DNA of 64,000 nt, taken from Betaproteobacteria bacterium. GTDB lineage: Bacteria; Pseudomonadota; Gammaproteobacteria; Burkholderiales; Rhodocyclaceae. Positions 8,417-17,872 of the stretch are shown here, in pieces (position 1 is the first letter of the stretch; each line of letters begins with the position of its first letter). The position numbers were made by a program, and so were the translations under genes. The DNA is taken from NCBI GenBank assembly GCA_016208415.1, contig JACQYB010000031.1:129072-193071 (forward strand), read 5' to 3'. The notes beneath the pieces were generated by a model. The model was not told the origin of the DNA. It searched no databases and saw only the letters and a list, made by a program, of their open reading frames with translations.

Positions 8417-11218
8417 TCAGGAACGCCGCCCCGCGAGCGTGCGCAGAACACTGTCGAGAACCAAGTCCAGTTCCTTGCCCACATCCTCGGCGAGAAAGCG
8501 CAAGACGAAATACCCGCTCTGTTGCAGCAATCGATCCTTGCTCCGGTCGCGCCGGTATGCGACGGGGTCGGCAAAATGCTGCGGGCCGTCCAGCTCCACA
8601 GCCACCCGCGCATCCTCGCACAGAAGATCGACCTCGAGGCTCGCCGTCGCATCGAACGCGATCGGCAGCAAGGCGTTCAGTCGGAATCGCCCCTTCGTTT
8701 CAGGCAAAGTCTCCACTCGCCGGTACAGGAATGCTTCTGCCGCACTGCGCGCCCTTTCTGTTCCTTCCGCGTCCGGTGGAATGGTTCGAGCCGCACGAAC
8801 AAACAAGTCTGCCAGAGGAAGGTCGACACCGTCACGGATGAGCCTGCGAACGCTGCGCGAGTAATCGCGCTTCCACATGGCATCCGAAGGCAATGGTATG
8901 TCAGCAGGCCAACCCGGCGTGGCGCTCGCCGGCAAATGAATCGTGTAGCCGATGCCCTCGTATCCGCGGCAGCGCCGATCGAACATCCGAGCCAACATGG
9001 GAACGTGGAGGTCCGCGTAATCGTAGATGAGCACCTCGCGCTTGGCGTCGTAAAGCCGATGCAGGCGGCCAGCGTACTGGGCGATGGTCCCGCGCCATGA
9101 CACCGGAAGCGTCAGGAACAGGGTGTCGAGTCGAGGGTCGTCATAGCCCTCCCCCACGTATTTCCCTGTTGCCAGGATGACCCTGGGTTCCTCGGGTAGA
9201 ATCGCCGCGAGTCCATCATCCATCGCTTGCTTTTTCTTCTTTCCCATCCCAGCGCGTAGTGCCACTACGTGCGCGATGCTTGGCGCGAGCATTTGCTCGA
9301 GGCGTTCCAGATGATCGTTTCGCTCGGTCAGCACGAGCGGTGAGCGACCGGCGCGCACCGATTCGACGACATCCGCGCAGATTCGATGGTTTCGCTGTTC
9401 GTCCTCGATCAGTTCTTGGTACAGGGATTGGAATTCGACGCGCCTATCCGGAGACGCCTCCCGGGTTGGCAGGAACGCCGTCGGCTGCACCATGACAAAA
9501 TGGTCGAATGGCCGCTTCGCCGCCTGCTGCTTCGCATCCACGCGGTGGCGCACGGGTCCGCATTGCATGAAGATGATCGGCTGATGGCCGTCCTTGCGGA
9601 CGACCGTCGCCGACAGCCCCAGGAAATAGCGCGCCTTGACCCGCCGTGCCACCTCCTCAAAGCCCGGTGCCGACAAATGGTGGCACTCATCGACGATCAC
9701 ATGGCCATAATCGGCGACACGATCGTCGACGACTCCCTTCTTGACCAGGCTCTGAATGACGGCCACGTCGATCTGCCCGTTCGGCCGATTTCTCCCGCCG
9801 CCGATGCGGCCAATCGCCTTCACGGGCACACCGAGAAAAGCCGAGAGGCGTTCGACCCATTGATCCAGAAGTTGCCGACGATGCACGAGCACGAGAACGT
9901 TGACACCGCGCTTTGCGATCAGCCAGGCTGCCACCACCGTTTTTCCAAAGGCCGTCGTCGCGGCCAACACGCCCATGTCGTGCGACAGCAGCGCCTCGGC
10001 CGCGGCTTTCTGCTCGGGCCGAAGTTCGCCGCTGAAATCGGCGCGCAGAGGCTGCCCTGCATAGCGCTCGTCGCGGACAGCGATTCGAATGCCCAGGTCC
10101 CGGAGCGCCGCGCGGACGTCGTCGAGGCTGCCTCGCGGCAGGCCGATATGGTGCGGATGATCTTCGGCGCAGGCGATGACGCGCGGCTTGCCATACGTGG
10201 ACAAGCGCATCGCCTGCGCCTTGTAGAACTCCGGGTTTTGAAACGCGGCTAACCGAAGCAGGCGATTTCGCAGCGCAGGAGGTAATCCTTCCTTGGCGAT
10301 GTAGATCTGGTTGCCAAGCACCAACTCCAATACCTGCGGTAATTCACCTGCAATTGGGACATCCCTGCCGCGGCGTGACGGCGGTGCAGTCCACGGTGCG
10401 ATGTCGTCGTCTTCCGCTGGCGGCAAACGCACACCAAGCACGCGACCCCGTCGCTCCGCCTCCTGGACCAGACCTTCGACTTGAGCCCGCCCTATCCTCT
10501 GCTGGCCGGCAAGAAACGCCCATTGATCTGGCCAAGGTTCGAGCGCGTCATCCAGAAACACGCTGTTGCCCTGATCGCGCGGCACCTTTTGCAGCGGCAA
10601 GGCGATCAGGTTTCCGAATCCGCCTTGCGGCAGGAAATCCTGGTTAGGAAAGAGGCGGTCGTAGGAATCCAGTCCGACGTCCGGCCGGTGTTCCATGGTC
10701 TCTGTCAGCAAGGTGGAACCGAGCCGTCGGGCCAGGGCCGCCGGTATTGTCTCCTCGAAGAACAGCCAGACGTGTCCGCCACGCCCGGAGCGTGATCGCT
10801 CGAGCGCAGCCGGCAGGTGCATGCGGCGACAAGTTTCGAGGAAGGCGCTTACGTCCTTGCACCACTCGGCCTTGTCGAAATCGATGGCCAGGAAGGCGCA
10901 GGTTTCATCAGCAAACAGCGGATAGCCCCCAGCGACAAAGGGCTCGCCATCAGGGTCGCAGCCGGACAGGTGCCAACGGATGACGTCGTCGGTCAGCGGA
11001 AGTAGTCGACGTTCATTACAGTCGGCGCATTTGACACGCGGCTTCTCGCAGATCCCGCGCACCCATTCGTTGGCGCAAGCGGGAACGTACCCGGACTTGC
11101 CGGTCCTCTTGCTTTCGAATCGCCTTGCGTACACGTCGTCGCGGACGAGGAACAGGGAACGGAAAAGCGCGATTTTCGCTTCCGGCAAAGATGTTCGATC
11201 GACGACGCCGGAATTCAT
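8417..11218 (-). CDS. TOTE-type primase-helicase-nuclease (AEP + SF2 helicase + DUF559)
   Basis: A 933-residue multidomain protein. Residues 40-240 look like an archaeo-eukaryotic primase (AEP) domain: a zinc cluster (Cys48, Cys57, Cys64, Cys67), catalytic D-x-D in LAIDFDK (113, 115), SRSGRGGHVWLFF with His149, and GFGNLIALPLQ. Residues 395-745 form a superfamily 2 helicase: TTAFGKT (421-427), VDECHH (509-514), LSAT (535-538) and QYAGRLHR (714-721). Residues 820-925 resemble a DUF559/Vsr-like nuclease: LEVDLL, VAVELDGPQH, RRDRSKDRLL, GYFVLRF. AEP-helicase fusions of this kind are grouped as TOTE conflict systems (name from memory) and predicted to act on invading nucleic acid. It starts 3 nt after abiEii. 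The molecular activity is inferred. Confidence 0.83.
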   Translation of the reverse strand: MNSGVVDRTSLPEAKIALFRSLFLVRDDVYARRFESKRTGKSGYVPACANEWVRGICEKPRVKCADCNERRLLPLTDDVIRWHLSGCDPDGEPFVAGGYPLFADETCAFLAIDFDKAEWCKDVSAFLETCRRMHLPAALERSRSGRGGHVWLFFEETIPAALARRLGSTLLTETMEHRPDVGLDSYDRLFPNQDFLPQGGFGNLIALPLQKVPRDQGNSVFLDDALEPWPDQWAFLAGQQRIGRAQVEGLVQEAERRGRVLGVRLPPAEDDDIAPWTAPPSRRGRDVPIAGELPQVLELVLGNQIYIAKEGLPPALRNRLLRLAAFQNPEFYKAQAMRLSTYGKPRVIACAEDHPHHIGLPRGSLDDVRAALRDLGIRIAVRDERYAGQPLRADFSGELRPEQKAAAEALLSHDMGVLAATTAFGKTVVAAWLIAKRGVNVLVLVHRRQLLDQWVERLSAFLGVPVKAIGRIGGGRNRPNGQIDVAVIQSLVKKGVVDDRVADYGHVIVDECHHLSAPGFEEVARRVKARYFLGLSATVVRKDGHQPIIFMQCGPVRHRVDAKQQAAKRPFDHFVMVQPTAFLPTREASPDRRVEFQSLYQELIEDEQRNHRICADVVESVRAGRSPLVLTERNDHLERLEQMLAPSIAHVVALRAGMGKKKKQAMDDGLAAILPEEPRVILATGKYVGEGYDDPRLDTLFLTLPVSWRGTIAQYAGRLHRLYDAKREVLIYDYADLHVPMLARMFDRRCRGYEGIGYTIHLPASATPGWPADIPLPSDAMWKRDYSRSVRRLIRDGVDLPLADLFVRAARTIPPDAEGTERARSAAEAFLYRRVETLPETKGRFRLNALLPIAFDATASLEVDLLCEDARVAVELDGPQHFADPVAYRRDRSKDRLLQQSGYFVLRFLAEDVGKELDLVLDSVLRTLAGRRS

Positions 11219-11221
11219 TGT

Positions 11222-12175
11222 TCACTCTATTCCTGGCATCGGTAGTACGCCAGTGCCAGATGCCGAGATCAACCTCGCGGCCAGCGCATCGGCCTGCTCC
11301 GCGAACTTCTTCGCATCGGTCTTCTGCAACTGTGCCAGATTGTGTAGCTTCCAGCGGATGCCCGGCAATTGTTCGAGGTGCTCGCCGCCCAGCAGCGACC
11401 ACTCCGGCGTACCGGCTACCAGCGTCAGCAGGAAGCGCCGCTCGTTGTCGTCCAAGCCCAGCCGGATTTCGCGCACCATGCGCTCTCGCGCGGCGAGCAG
11501 CGCATCGAGCGGCACCGGCTCGGCCGTCATACCCTGGAAGTTGTGCTCGTAGTTGTGCCGGATGTCCCGCAGTGGCGCGAACAGCACCTCGTGGATCGGC
11601 CGGTTGCTGCTGGACAGATAGATCACGAAAGCGCGCCGGATGCCGGGCGTGATTCCCTCGTGCGCAAAGAGCTGCATCACGTCGAACAAGTCGCGCGGGT
11701 GTTGCCGATCCAGCGCAGCCACCAGCTTGCCGCCGTACACGTCCTCCAGCGACACGACCGGGATGTCCAGATCGGCCATCAACACATCGCGGGCGACGGG
11801 CGTAAGCGAAGCACGGCGCACCGGCTGCACCGTTCCGCGCATGACGAAGTTGACTTCGATCTTGACCTGAAGCGAGCCACGGCGCACCAGCAACTTCGTT
11901 TCCCCTGCTGCCGCCGCCGGCGCGTGCGTCTGGAATCCTCGCTTCTTCAACCTTTCGGCGGCCTGTCGGACGGCCTCGTTGATGCGTGCGAGCGCCTCGT
12001 CGCGCGGCAGCGTGTGGTCGGGAAAGACCAGATCGAGATCGACCGACAAGCGCGGCATGTCGCGCACGAACAGATTGATCGCCGTACCGCCCTTCAATGC
12101 GAAGGTGTCGTCCACGAACACCAGCGGCGCCACCTGGGTCAACAGGCGCGCGGTATCGAGATAGGTCTGGTTCAC
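11222..12175 (-). CDS. abiEii: AbiEii/DUF1814 nucleotidyltransferase toxin
   Basis: A 317-residue protein. The nucleotidyltransferase core is seen as FALKGGTAINLF followed by RLSVDLDLVFPD, the G-G-T ... D-x-D metal site of AbiEii/MenT-type toxins; VVSLEDVYGGKLVAALDR and RDLFDVMQL are further family motifs. Known relatives block growth by nucleotide transfer, in some cases onto tRNA. The GTG at 12175 is chosen because it gives MNQTYLDTARLL and a GTGA overlap with the abiEi stop; the open frame upstream is a shadow of abiEi. It is paired with abiEi as a type IV toxin-antitoxin system. Confidence 0.87.
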   Translation of the reverse strand: MNQTYLDTARLLTQVAPLVFVDDTFALKGGTAINLFVRDMPRLSVDLDLVFPDHTLPRDEALARINEAVRQAAERLKKRGFQTHAPAAAAGETKLLVRRGSLQVKIEVNFVMRGTVQPVRRASLTPVARDVLMADLDIPVVSLEDVYGGKLVAALDRQHPRDLFDVMQLFAHEGITPGIRRAFVIYLSSSNRPIHEVLFAPLRDIRHNYEHNFQGMTAEPVPLDALLAARERMVREIRLGLDDNERRFLLTLVAGTPEWSLLGGEHLEQLPGIRWKLHNLAQLQKTDAKKFAEQADALAARLISASGTGVLPMPGIE

Positions 12176-12909
12176 GGCTTGAGCACCAGAAGGCCGTCGG
12201 TCGATCGGGACACCCAGGGTCGGTTGCTGCCCGTCGGCAGCGTGCCCGGATCGAGCTTGTCCACCCAGGGCAGCGAACCCTCGCGGCCGAGTTGCAGGCA
12301 CAGTCGCACGGTCTTAACGCTCGTGCAGTGTTGCAACAGCTCACGCAGCACATCGGCGCGCAGGCTGTAGGCGCTTTCGACGAGTTCGCGGCCTTCCTGC
12401 AAGGGCTGGCGCACGCCGACTTCGCTCAACAGTTCCAGCAATGCACGCTCCGGCGCCGACACCTGCGGTGCCCCGCTGCGCTTCTCAAAGTGGTGGACGT
12501 GCAACAATGCGTCCGGCTGCTCGTCAAACAGGCGCTTGCGGTGGTACTCGGCCGGGAAGCGTTCGGTGAACCATTCCGGCAGACGGGCTGCCGTCCATCC
12601 ATACAGTTGCAGCACCGGCTGCTGCGACACGTACTGGCGCATGCCGTACCAGTCCAGGGCCGACTTGCCGCCGACGTGCATCCCCTCGTATCTGCGCTGC
12701 AACAGCAGCAGACTGGGGTGCAGGGCCGGGGTGTCGTTCGGACGGCCATACACCCCGCGGGCCAGGCGCACGAGCCAACCTGCCCGGACGTAGTGAACGG
12801 CCAGGTCTGCGGAGATGCCAAGCGCCGCCAAGTCCTCCGAGGTCAGCGGAGTTCCCGGTGCCAGCCGCGTGTAGAGTGCATTTAGCTTGCTTGGATTAGT
12901 CGTAGCCAT
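12172..12909 (-). CDS. abiEi: AbiEi antitoxin/transcriptional autorepressor
   Basis: A 245-residue protein from the ATG at 12909 (MATTNPSKLNALYTRL). The N-terminal winged-helix region contains the family motif LVRLARGVYGRP, and a larger AbiEi C-terminal domain follows (GGKSALDWYGM, SAPERALLELL). AbiEi antitoxins neutralise AbiEii without direct binding (type IV) and repress their own promoter by binding paired inverted repeats. Two identical inverted repeats lie here, one across the start codon. A GTG-to-stop overlap couples it to abiEii. Confidence 0.86.
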   Translation of the reverse strand: MATTNPSKLNALYTRLAPGTPLTSEDLAALGISADLAVHYVRAGWLVRLARGVYGRPNDTPALHPSLLLLQRRYEGMHVGGKSALDWYGMRQYVSQQPVLQLYGWTAARLPEWFTERFPAEYHRKRLFDEQPDALLHVHHFEKRSGAPQVSAPERALLELLSEVGVRQPLQEGRELVESAYSLRADVLRELLQHCTSVKTVRLCLQLGREGSLPWVDKLDPGTLPTGSNRPWVSRSTDGLLVLKP

Positions 12910-12916
12910 GCTACGG
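12900..12916. promoter_or_regulatory. Inverted repeat 1 (candidate AbiEi operator) over the abiEi start codon
   Basis: CGTAG-N5-CTACG at 12901-12915. The five central bases contain the abiEi ATG on the minus strand, so occupancy could block translation start as well as transcription. An identical half-site pair with the same spacing lies 65 bp upstream. Confidence 0.6.
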
Positions 12917-12964
12917 CTTTTACAACTTTTCGAAGCGCAAGTCAATTTGATATAGTTGCATCAA

Positions 12965-12981
12965 TCGTAGCTTGACTACGA
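12965..12981. promoter_or_regulatory. Inverted repeat 2 (candidate AbiEi operator)
   Basis: TCGTAG-N5-CTACGA at 12965-12981, the same half-sites and spacer length as the repeat at 12901-12915; centres are 65 bp apart, about six helical turns. A third, different inverted repeat (TTGAT-N8-ATCAA, 12947-12964) lies between them. AbiEi proteins are known to bind two inverted repeats and bend DNA, which fits this layout. Confidence 0.6.
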
Positions 12982-13370
12982 CAAACGCAAACTATAAAAA
13001 CATTTCTTCAGATCCTTGACACCCGAGCGTCAGGAGAAAGAGATGTACCGTCACCCGAATTTATGGGGGTACACCAACCCAAGATCATGAAAAACATGGG
13101 ATTTATGGTCGAGTTTTTATGGTCACTGACCCTTCCCCAAGTTTTCGACCGGAAACGATCAATTGGGGCGCTGACTTCTTACCGTCAAAAATACCGTCAG
13201 ACTGCGCACGGCGCCCATGATCTTGAAAGATTGCAGGAAAGCCACATACTGCATATAGATCAATGAGTTATCGTCAATTCGGCACGCTCGTCGATGATGG
13301 AAGACGCACCATCCCCCGGATGCGCAACTTATTGTTTTATATTAACTTTACAAAGAGTACCCGTGAGATT
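12982..13370. other. Non-coding AT-rich end of the island, between abiEi and guaA
   Basis: There is no convincing gene. Visible elements are the TACCGTCA pair (13180-13199) and a third single TACCGTCA at 13046. There is an inverted pair TGTACC/GGTACA (13044-13073) and TTTATGG three times (13060, 13102, 13116), the last two extended to TTTATGGTC. A 15-codon ORF at 13043-13090 is preceded by AGGAGAAAG. The plus-strand 67-codon frame at 13063-13266 has no ribosome-binding site or recognisable similarity. Confidence 0.5.
13180..13199 (+). repeat. Tandem TACCGTCA pair, guaA-proximal end of island
   Basis: TACCGTCA at 13180-13187 and 13192-13199 with a 4-bp AAAA spacer, the same orientation and 12-bp period as the pair at 8302-8321. 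It lies 171 bp inside the guaA-side att repeat. Confidence 0.6.
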
Positions 13371-13385
13371 TCACTCCCACTCGAT
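13371..13385. repeat. att direct repeat, guaA side of the island
   Basis: The final 15 bp of guaA (stop codon included, minus strand), duplicated at 8227-8241. Immediately beyond it GTGA-GATT-TCAC (13363-13374) forms a small palindrome across the junction. Confidence 0.8.
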
Positions 13386-14933
13386 GGTGGCAGGTGGCTT
13401 GCCGGAGATGTCGTAGACGACGCGGTTGATGCCACGCACCTCGTTGATGATGCGGTTGGACACCTTCCCGAGCAGGGCGTGGGGCAACTCGGCCCAGTGG
13501 GCGGTCATGAAGTCCTGCGTCTGCACGGCGCGCAGCGCCACCACGTGTTCGTAGGTGCGCCCGTCGCCCATCACCCCCACCGACCTCACCGGCAGAAACA
13601 CCGCAAAGGCCTGGGACACCTTGTCGTACCAGTCGGCGGCCCGCAACTCGTCGATGAAGATCGCGTCGGCGCGCCGCAGAAGCTCGGCGTATTGCTCCTT
13701 CACCTCGCCCAGGATGCGCACTCCGAGACCCGGGCCCGGGAACGGATGGCGGTAGACCATGTCGTGGGGCAGCCCCAGGGCCACACCGAGTTCCCGGACC
13801 TCGTCCTTGAACAGTTCGCGCAACGGCTCCAGCAGGCCCAGATGCAGCGTCTCGGGCAGCCCGCCGACGTTGTGATGGCTCTTGATCGTGTGGGCCTTCT
13901 TGGTCTTGCCGCCGGCGGACTCGATCACGTCGGGGTAGATGGTGCCCTGGGCGAGCCAGCGGGCGTTGGGCAAACGTCCGGCCTCGCACTGGAACACTTC
14001 CACGAAGACACGGCCGATGATGCGACGCTTCTCCTCGGGATCGGTCACACCCGCGAGCTGACCGAGGAATTCCCGCGACGCATCCACGTGCACGACCTTG
14101 ACACCGAGATTGCGGGCGAAGGTCTCCATCACCTGCGCCGCCTCGTTGAGCCGCAGCAGGCCATTATCAACAAACACACAGGTGAGCTGGTCGCCGATGG
14201 CCCGATGGATCAGCGCCGCCGCCACGGAGGAATCGACACCGCCCGAGAGCCCGAGAATCACCTCGTCGCGCCCGACCTGCCGGCGGATGCGGTCCACGGC
14301 CTCGCCGATGTAATCCGGCATGTTCCAGTCGTGGCCGCAGCCACAGATCTCATGCACGAACCGCCCGAGGATCTCCCGCCCCTTGAGGGTGTGGGTGACT
14401 TCCGGATGGAACTGAACGCCGTAGAATCGTCGCTCTTCATCCGCCATCCCGGCGATGGGCGTGGAAGGATTGGAGGCGATGACCCGGAAACCCGGCGGCA
14501 GTTCGGTCACCTTGTCGCCGTGGCTCATCCACACGTCGAGAAGACCGTGTCCCTCGGCGTTGCGGCGATCCTCGATGCCGTTCAGCAACTTCGAATGTCC
14601 CCGGGCGCGCACCTCGGCGTAGCCGAATTCACGCACCCGTGCATTCTCCACCGCTCCACCCAACTGCGCGGCCATGGTCTGCATGCCATAGCAGATGCCC
14701 AGCACGGGCACGCCCAGTTCAAACACGACCTGGGGAGCACGGGGCGTTTCCATCTCCGTCACCGACGCCGGTCCTCCGGAGAGGATGATGCCCTGCGGGT
14801 CGAAGGCGCGGACGAAATCGTCGGAGACGTCGTAGGGGTGCAGTTCGCAATACACCTGGTGTTCGCGCACGCGACGCGCGATCAACTGGCTGTACTGGGC
14901 ACCGAAATCGAGAATGAGGATCTTGCGATGCAT
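13371..14933 (-). CDS. guaA: GMP synthase (glutamine-hydrolysing)
   Basis: A 520-residue enzyme converting XMP to GMP. The class I glutamine amidotransferase is N-terminal, with nucleophile Cys in GICYGMQ (about 80) and the His/Glu pair in FHPEVTHT. The ATP-pyrophosphatase domain has the PP-loop [13 protein letters not shown], and the C-terminal dimerisation domain ends IEWE. The protein is full length, although its last 15 bp serve as an integration site. It lies 69 bp after guaB, with which it forms a guaBA operon. Confidence 0.96.
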   Translation of the reverse strand: MHRKILILDFGAQYSQLIARRVREHQVYCELHPYDVSDDFVRAFDPQGIILSGGPASVTEMETPRAPQVVFELGVPVLGICYGMQTMAAQLGGAVENARVREFGYAEVRARGHSKLLNGIEDRRNAEGHGLLDVWMSHGDKVTELPPGFRVIASNPSTPIAGMADEERRFYGVQFHPEVTHTLKGREILGRFVHEICGCGHDWNMPDYIGEAVDRIRRQVGRDEVILGLSGGVDSSVAAALIHRAIGDQLTCVFVDNGLLRLNEAAQVMETFARNLGVKVVHVDASREFLGQLAGVTDPEEKRRIIGRVFVEVFQCEAGRLPNARWLAQGTIYPDVIESAGGKTKKAHTIKSHHNVGGLPETLHLGLLEPLRELFKDEVRELGVALGLPHDMVYRHPFPGPGLGVRILGEVKEQYAELLRRADAIFIDELRAADWYDKVSQAFAVFLPVRSVGVMGDGRTYEHVVALRAVQTQDFMTAHWAELPHALLGKVSNRIINEVRGINRVVYDISGKPPATIEWE

Positions 14934-14965
14934 GGGGCAGACCGGCGAGAGGAGGAACGAAACGG

Positions 14966-14995
14966 GGCCGCGCCGTGGCAGGCGCTGGCGCGGCC
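14966..14995 (-). promoter_or_regulatory. Hairpin in the guaB-guaA intercistronic gap
   Basis: GGCCGCGCC (14966-14974) and GGCGCGGCC (14987-14995) form a 9-bp GC stem with a 12-nt loop. No U-tract follows, so attenuation or mRNA stabilisation is more likely than full termination. Confidence 0.4.
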
Positions 14996-15002
14996 GCGAA
15001 GG

Positions 15003-16535
<1,533 letters not shown>

Positions 16536-16563
16536 CTAGTGGGCCTCTCCGTGACATTGCGTT

Positions 16564-17013
16564 GTGATCCTGCGTACCTTCCTTCTGTGTGCCTTGCTGC
16601 CCGTGTCTGCCGCCAACGTGCTGGCGGGCGAGATCTACATGTGGCGGGATCCGCAGGGGCGGGTGCATTACTCGGACCTGCCGCCGCCGGATGCGCGCGA
16701 CGTTCGTCCCTTGCGCCGCGGCGGCGTGGCGCCGGCACAGGGGGCGCGGGAGCGTCTCGCGGACGACGAGATGGCATTCAGGCAGCGTCGGGCAAAGGTC
16801 GAAGAGCGCCGTGCCGCCTCACAAGACGGCGTACCGGAAGTGGAAGAACGCCAACGCCGGTGCGTACAGGCCAAAGGACAACTGGCGGCCCTCGAGTCGG
16901 GCCAGCGCGCCTACCAGTTCAATGAACAGGGTGAGCGCGAATTTCTTGACGACACGCAGCGGGAGCAGCACACCCTGCGCACACGCCAGGCAGTGGAAGC
17001 ACACTGCCGCTGA
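16564..17013 (+). CDS. DUF4124 domain-containing exported protein
   Basis: A 149-residue protein from a GTG at 16564. The N-terminal hydrophobic signal (about 1-20, ending NVLAG) is followed by the DUF4124 core EIYMWRDPQGRVHYSDLPPP. The remainder is a charged, probably coiled-coil region (MAFRQRRAKVEERR, REQHTLRTRQAVEAHC). DUF4124 proteins are common in beta- and gammaproteobacteria and have no established function. It is divergent from guaB. Confidence 0.8.
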   Translation: MILRTFLLCALLPVSAANVLAGEIYMWRDPQGRVHYSDLPPPDARDVRPLRRGGVAPAQGARERLADDEMAFRQRRAKVEERRAASQDGVPEVEERQRRCVQAKGQLAALESGQRAYQFNEQGEREFLDDTQREQHTLRTRQAVEAHCR

Positions 17014-17047
17014 GTCACGGAGTCCGCGTTTCGACCCGACAGCCGGA

Positions 17048-17365
17048 TCATTCCTCCAGCGGACCGCCCCCTTTTTTCATCACCTTCCCCTCCTCCGCGC
17101 GCTTGCGGCGCACCTCCTTGGGATCGGCGACGAGAGGCCGGTAGATCTCCACCCGATCATCCTCCCGGACCACAGTGTCGAGTTTGGCCAGCTTCCCGAA
17201 GATGCCGACCTTGTCCCTGGCGAGATCGATTCCAGGAAATTTCTCCAGCAAGCCGGAAGACTCCACCGCCTGACGCACCGTACTGCCCTTCGCCACGCTC
17301 AGCCTTACCAGTTCCTGGCGCTGCGGCAATGCATAGACAACCTCGATCTTCATCGTCTCAGCCAT
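17048..17365 (-). CDS. rnfH: RnfH family ubiquitin-fold protein
   Basis: A 105-residue protein with the UPF0125/RnfH beta-grasp: KIEVVYALPQRQELVRLSV, GIDLARDKVGIFGKL and DDRVEIYRPLVADPKEVRR. The C-terminus is a lysine/glutamate tail. RnfH (also called RatB) is usually encoded next to RatA; its biochemical role is not settled. Its start overlaps the ratA stop by 8 bp. Confidence 0.88.
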   Translation of the reverse strand: MAETMKIEVVYALPQRQELVRLSVAKGSTVRQAVESSGLLEKFPGIDLARDKVGIFGKLAKLDTVVREDDRVEIYRPLVADPKEVRRKRAEEGKVMKKGGGPLEE

Positions 17366-17807
17366 CGATCATCCCAGATTGGCGCAAATGTCCCGCGCGC
17401 TTGACGAAAGCATCGACGAAGGTATTTGCAATGTGGTGAAACACCGGTCCCAAGGCCTTTTCGAGCAGACGGGCCGAGAATTCGTAGTGGAGGTTGAACT
17501 CCACCTTGCAGGCGCGCTCGCCCAGCGGCGTAAACTCCCATGCCCCATCCAGGTGTGTGAACGGCCCCTCCTTAAGGCGGATCAGCATGTGGCGGGGGAA
17601 GCGCTTGTCGTTTTCCGTCGCAAACTGCGCGCGAATCCCGTGGTAGTTGATGTGGATGCGTGCCACGGTGCGCAAGCTGGTGCGTTGGAGCAGTTCCGTG
17701 CCTCCGCACCACGGGAGGAACAGTGGATACTCCTCCACCCGGTCCACCAACTGGAACATGGTGGGCGCGGGTTCCTCGATGAGAACCTGTTTGCGGACTG
17801 CGGCCAT
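17358..17807 (-). CDS. ratA: RatA/COQ10-like START-domain protein
   Basis: A 149-residue polyketide-cyclase/START fold protein. Family motifs are MFQLVDRVEEYPLFLPWCGG, GPFTHLDGAWEF and VEFNLHYEFSARLLEKALGPVF. In E. coli RatA was described as inhibiting 70S ribosome formation, while related COQ10 proteins bind ubiquinone; which applies here cannot be read. It diverges from smpB and overlaps rnfH, the standard smpB-ratA-rnfH arrangement. Confidence 0.9.
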   Translation of the reverse strand: MAAVRKQVLIEEPAPTMFQLVDRVEEYPLFLPWCGGTELLQRTSLRTVARIHINYHGIRAQFATENDKRFPRHMLIRLKEGPFTHLDGAWEFTPLGERACKVEFNLHYEFSARLLEKALGPVFHHIANTFVDAFVKRAGHLRQSGMIDG

Positions 17808-17872
17808 AATCGGGCGCCAGGTGGATGCTGATAAACTCGCCGATTTTATCGCACCTCCGAGCCCTCTCCTCC

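Larger units (their letters stand above)
8227..13385. mobile_element. Genomic island integrated at the guaA 3' end (defence cargo, no integrase)
   Basis: The segment between the two 15-bp repeats separates guaA from tadA, which adjoin in relatives, and leaves guaA intact. Its cargo is abiEi, abiEii and a primase-helicase-nuclease gene, all on the minus strand and apparently one operon. The non-coding ends contain matching pairs of TACCGTCA repeats (8302-8321 and 13180-13199). The guaA-proximal end (12917-13370) is visibly AT-richer than the flanking chromosome. The 3' end of guaA is an established integration hot spot for genomic islands. No recombinase gene, or recognisable fragment of one, is present, so the element is either mobilised in trans or stranded. 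Confidence 0.75.

Noticed and set aside
13063..13266. A 67-codon plus-strand ORF in the island end
   Set aside because: No ribosome-binding site, no similarity, and it runs through the TACCGTCA repeats; treated as non-coding.
17825..17872. Upstream ATG extending SmpB by 16 residues
   Set aside because: The added residues do not resemble SmpB, and the ATG at 17873 gives the standard N-terminus.
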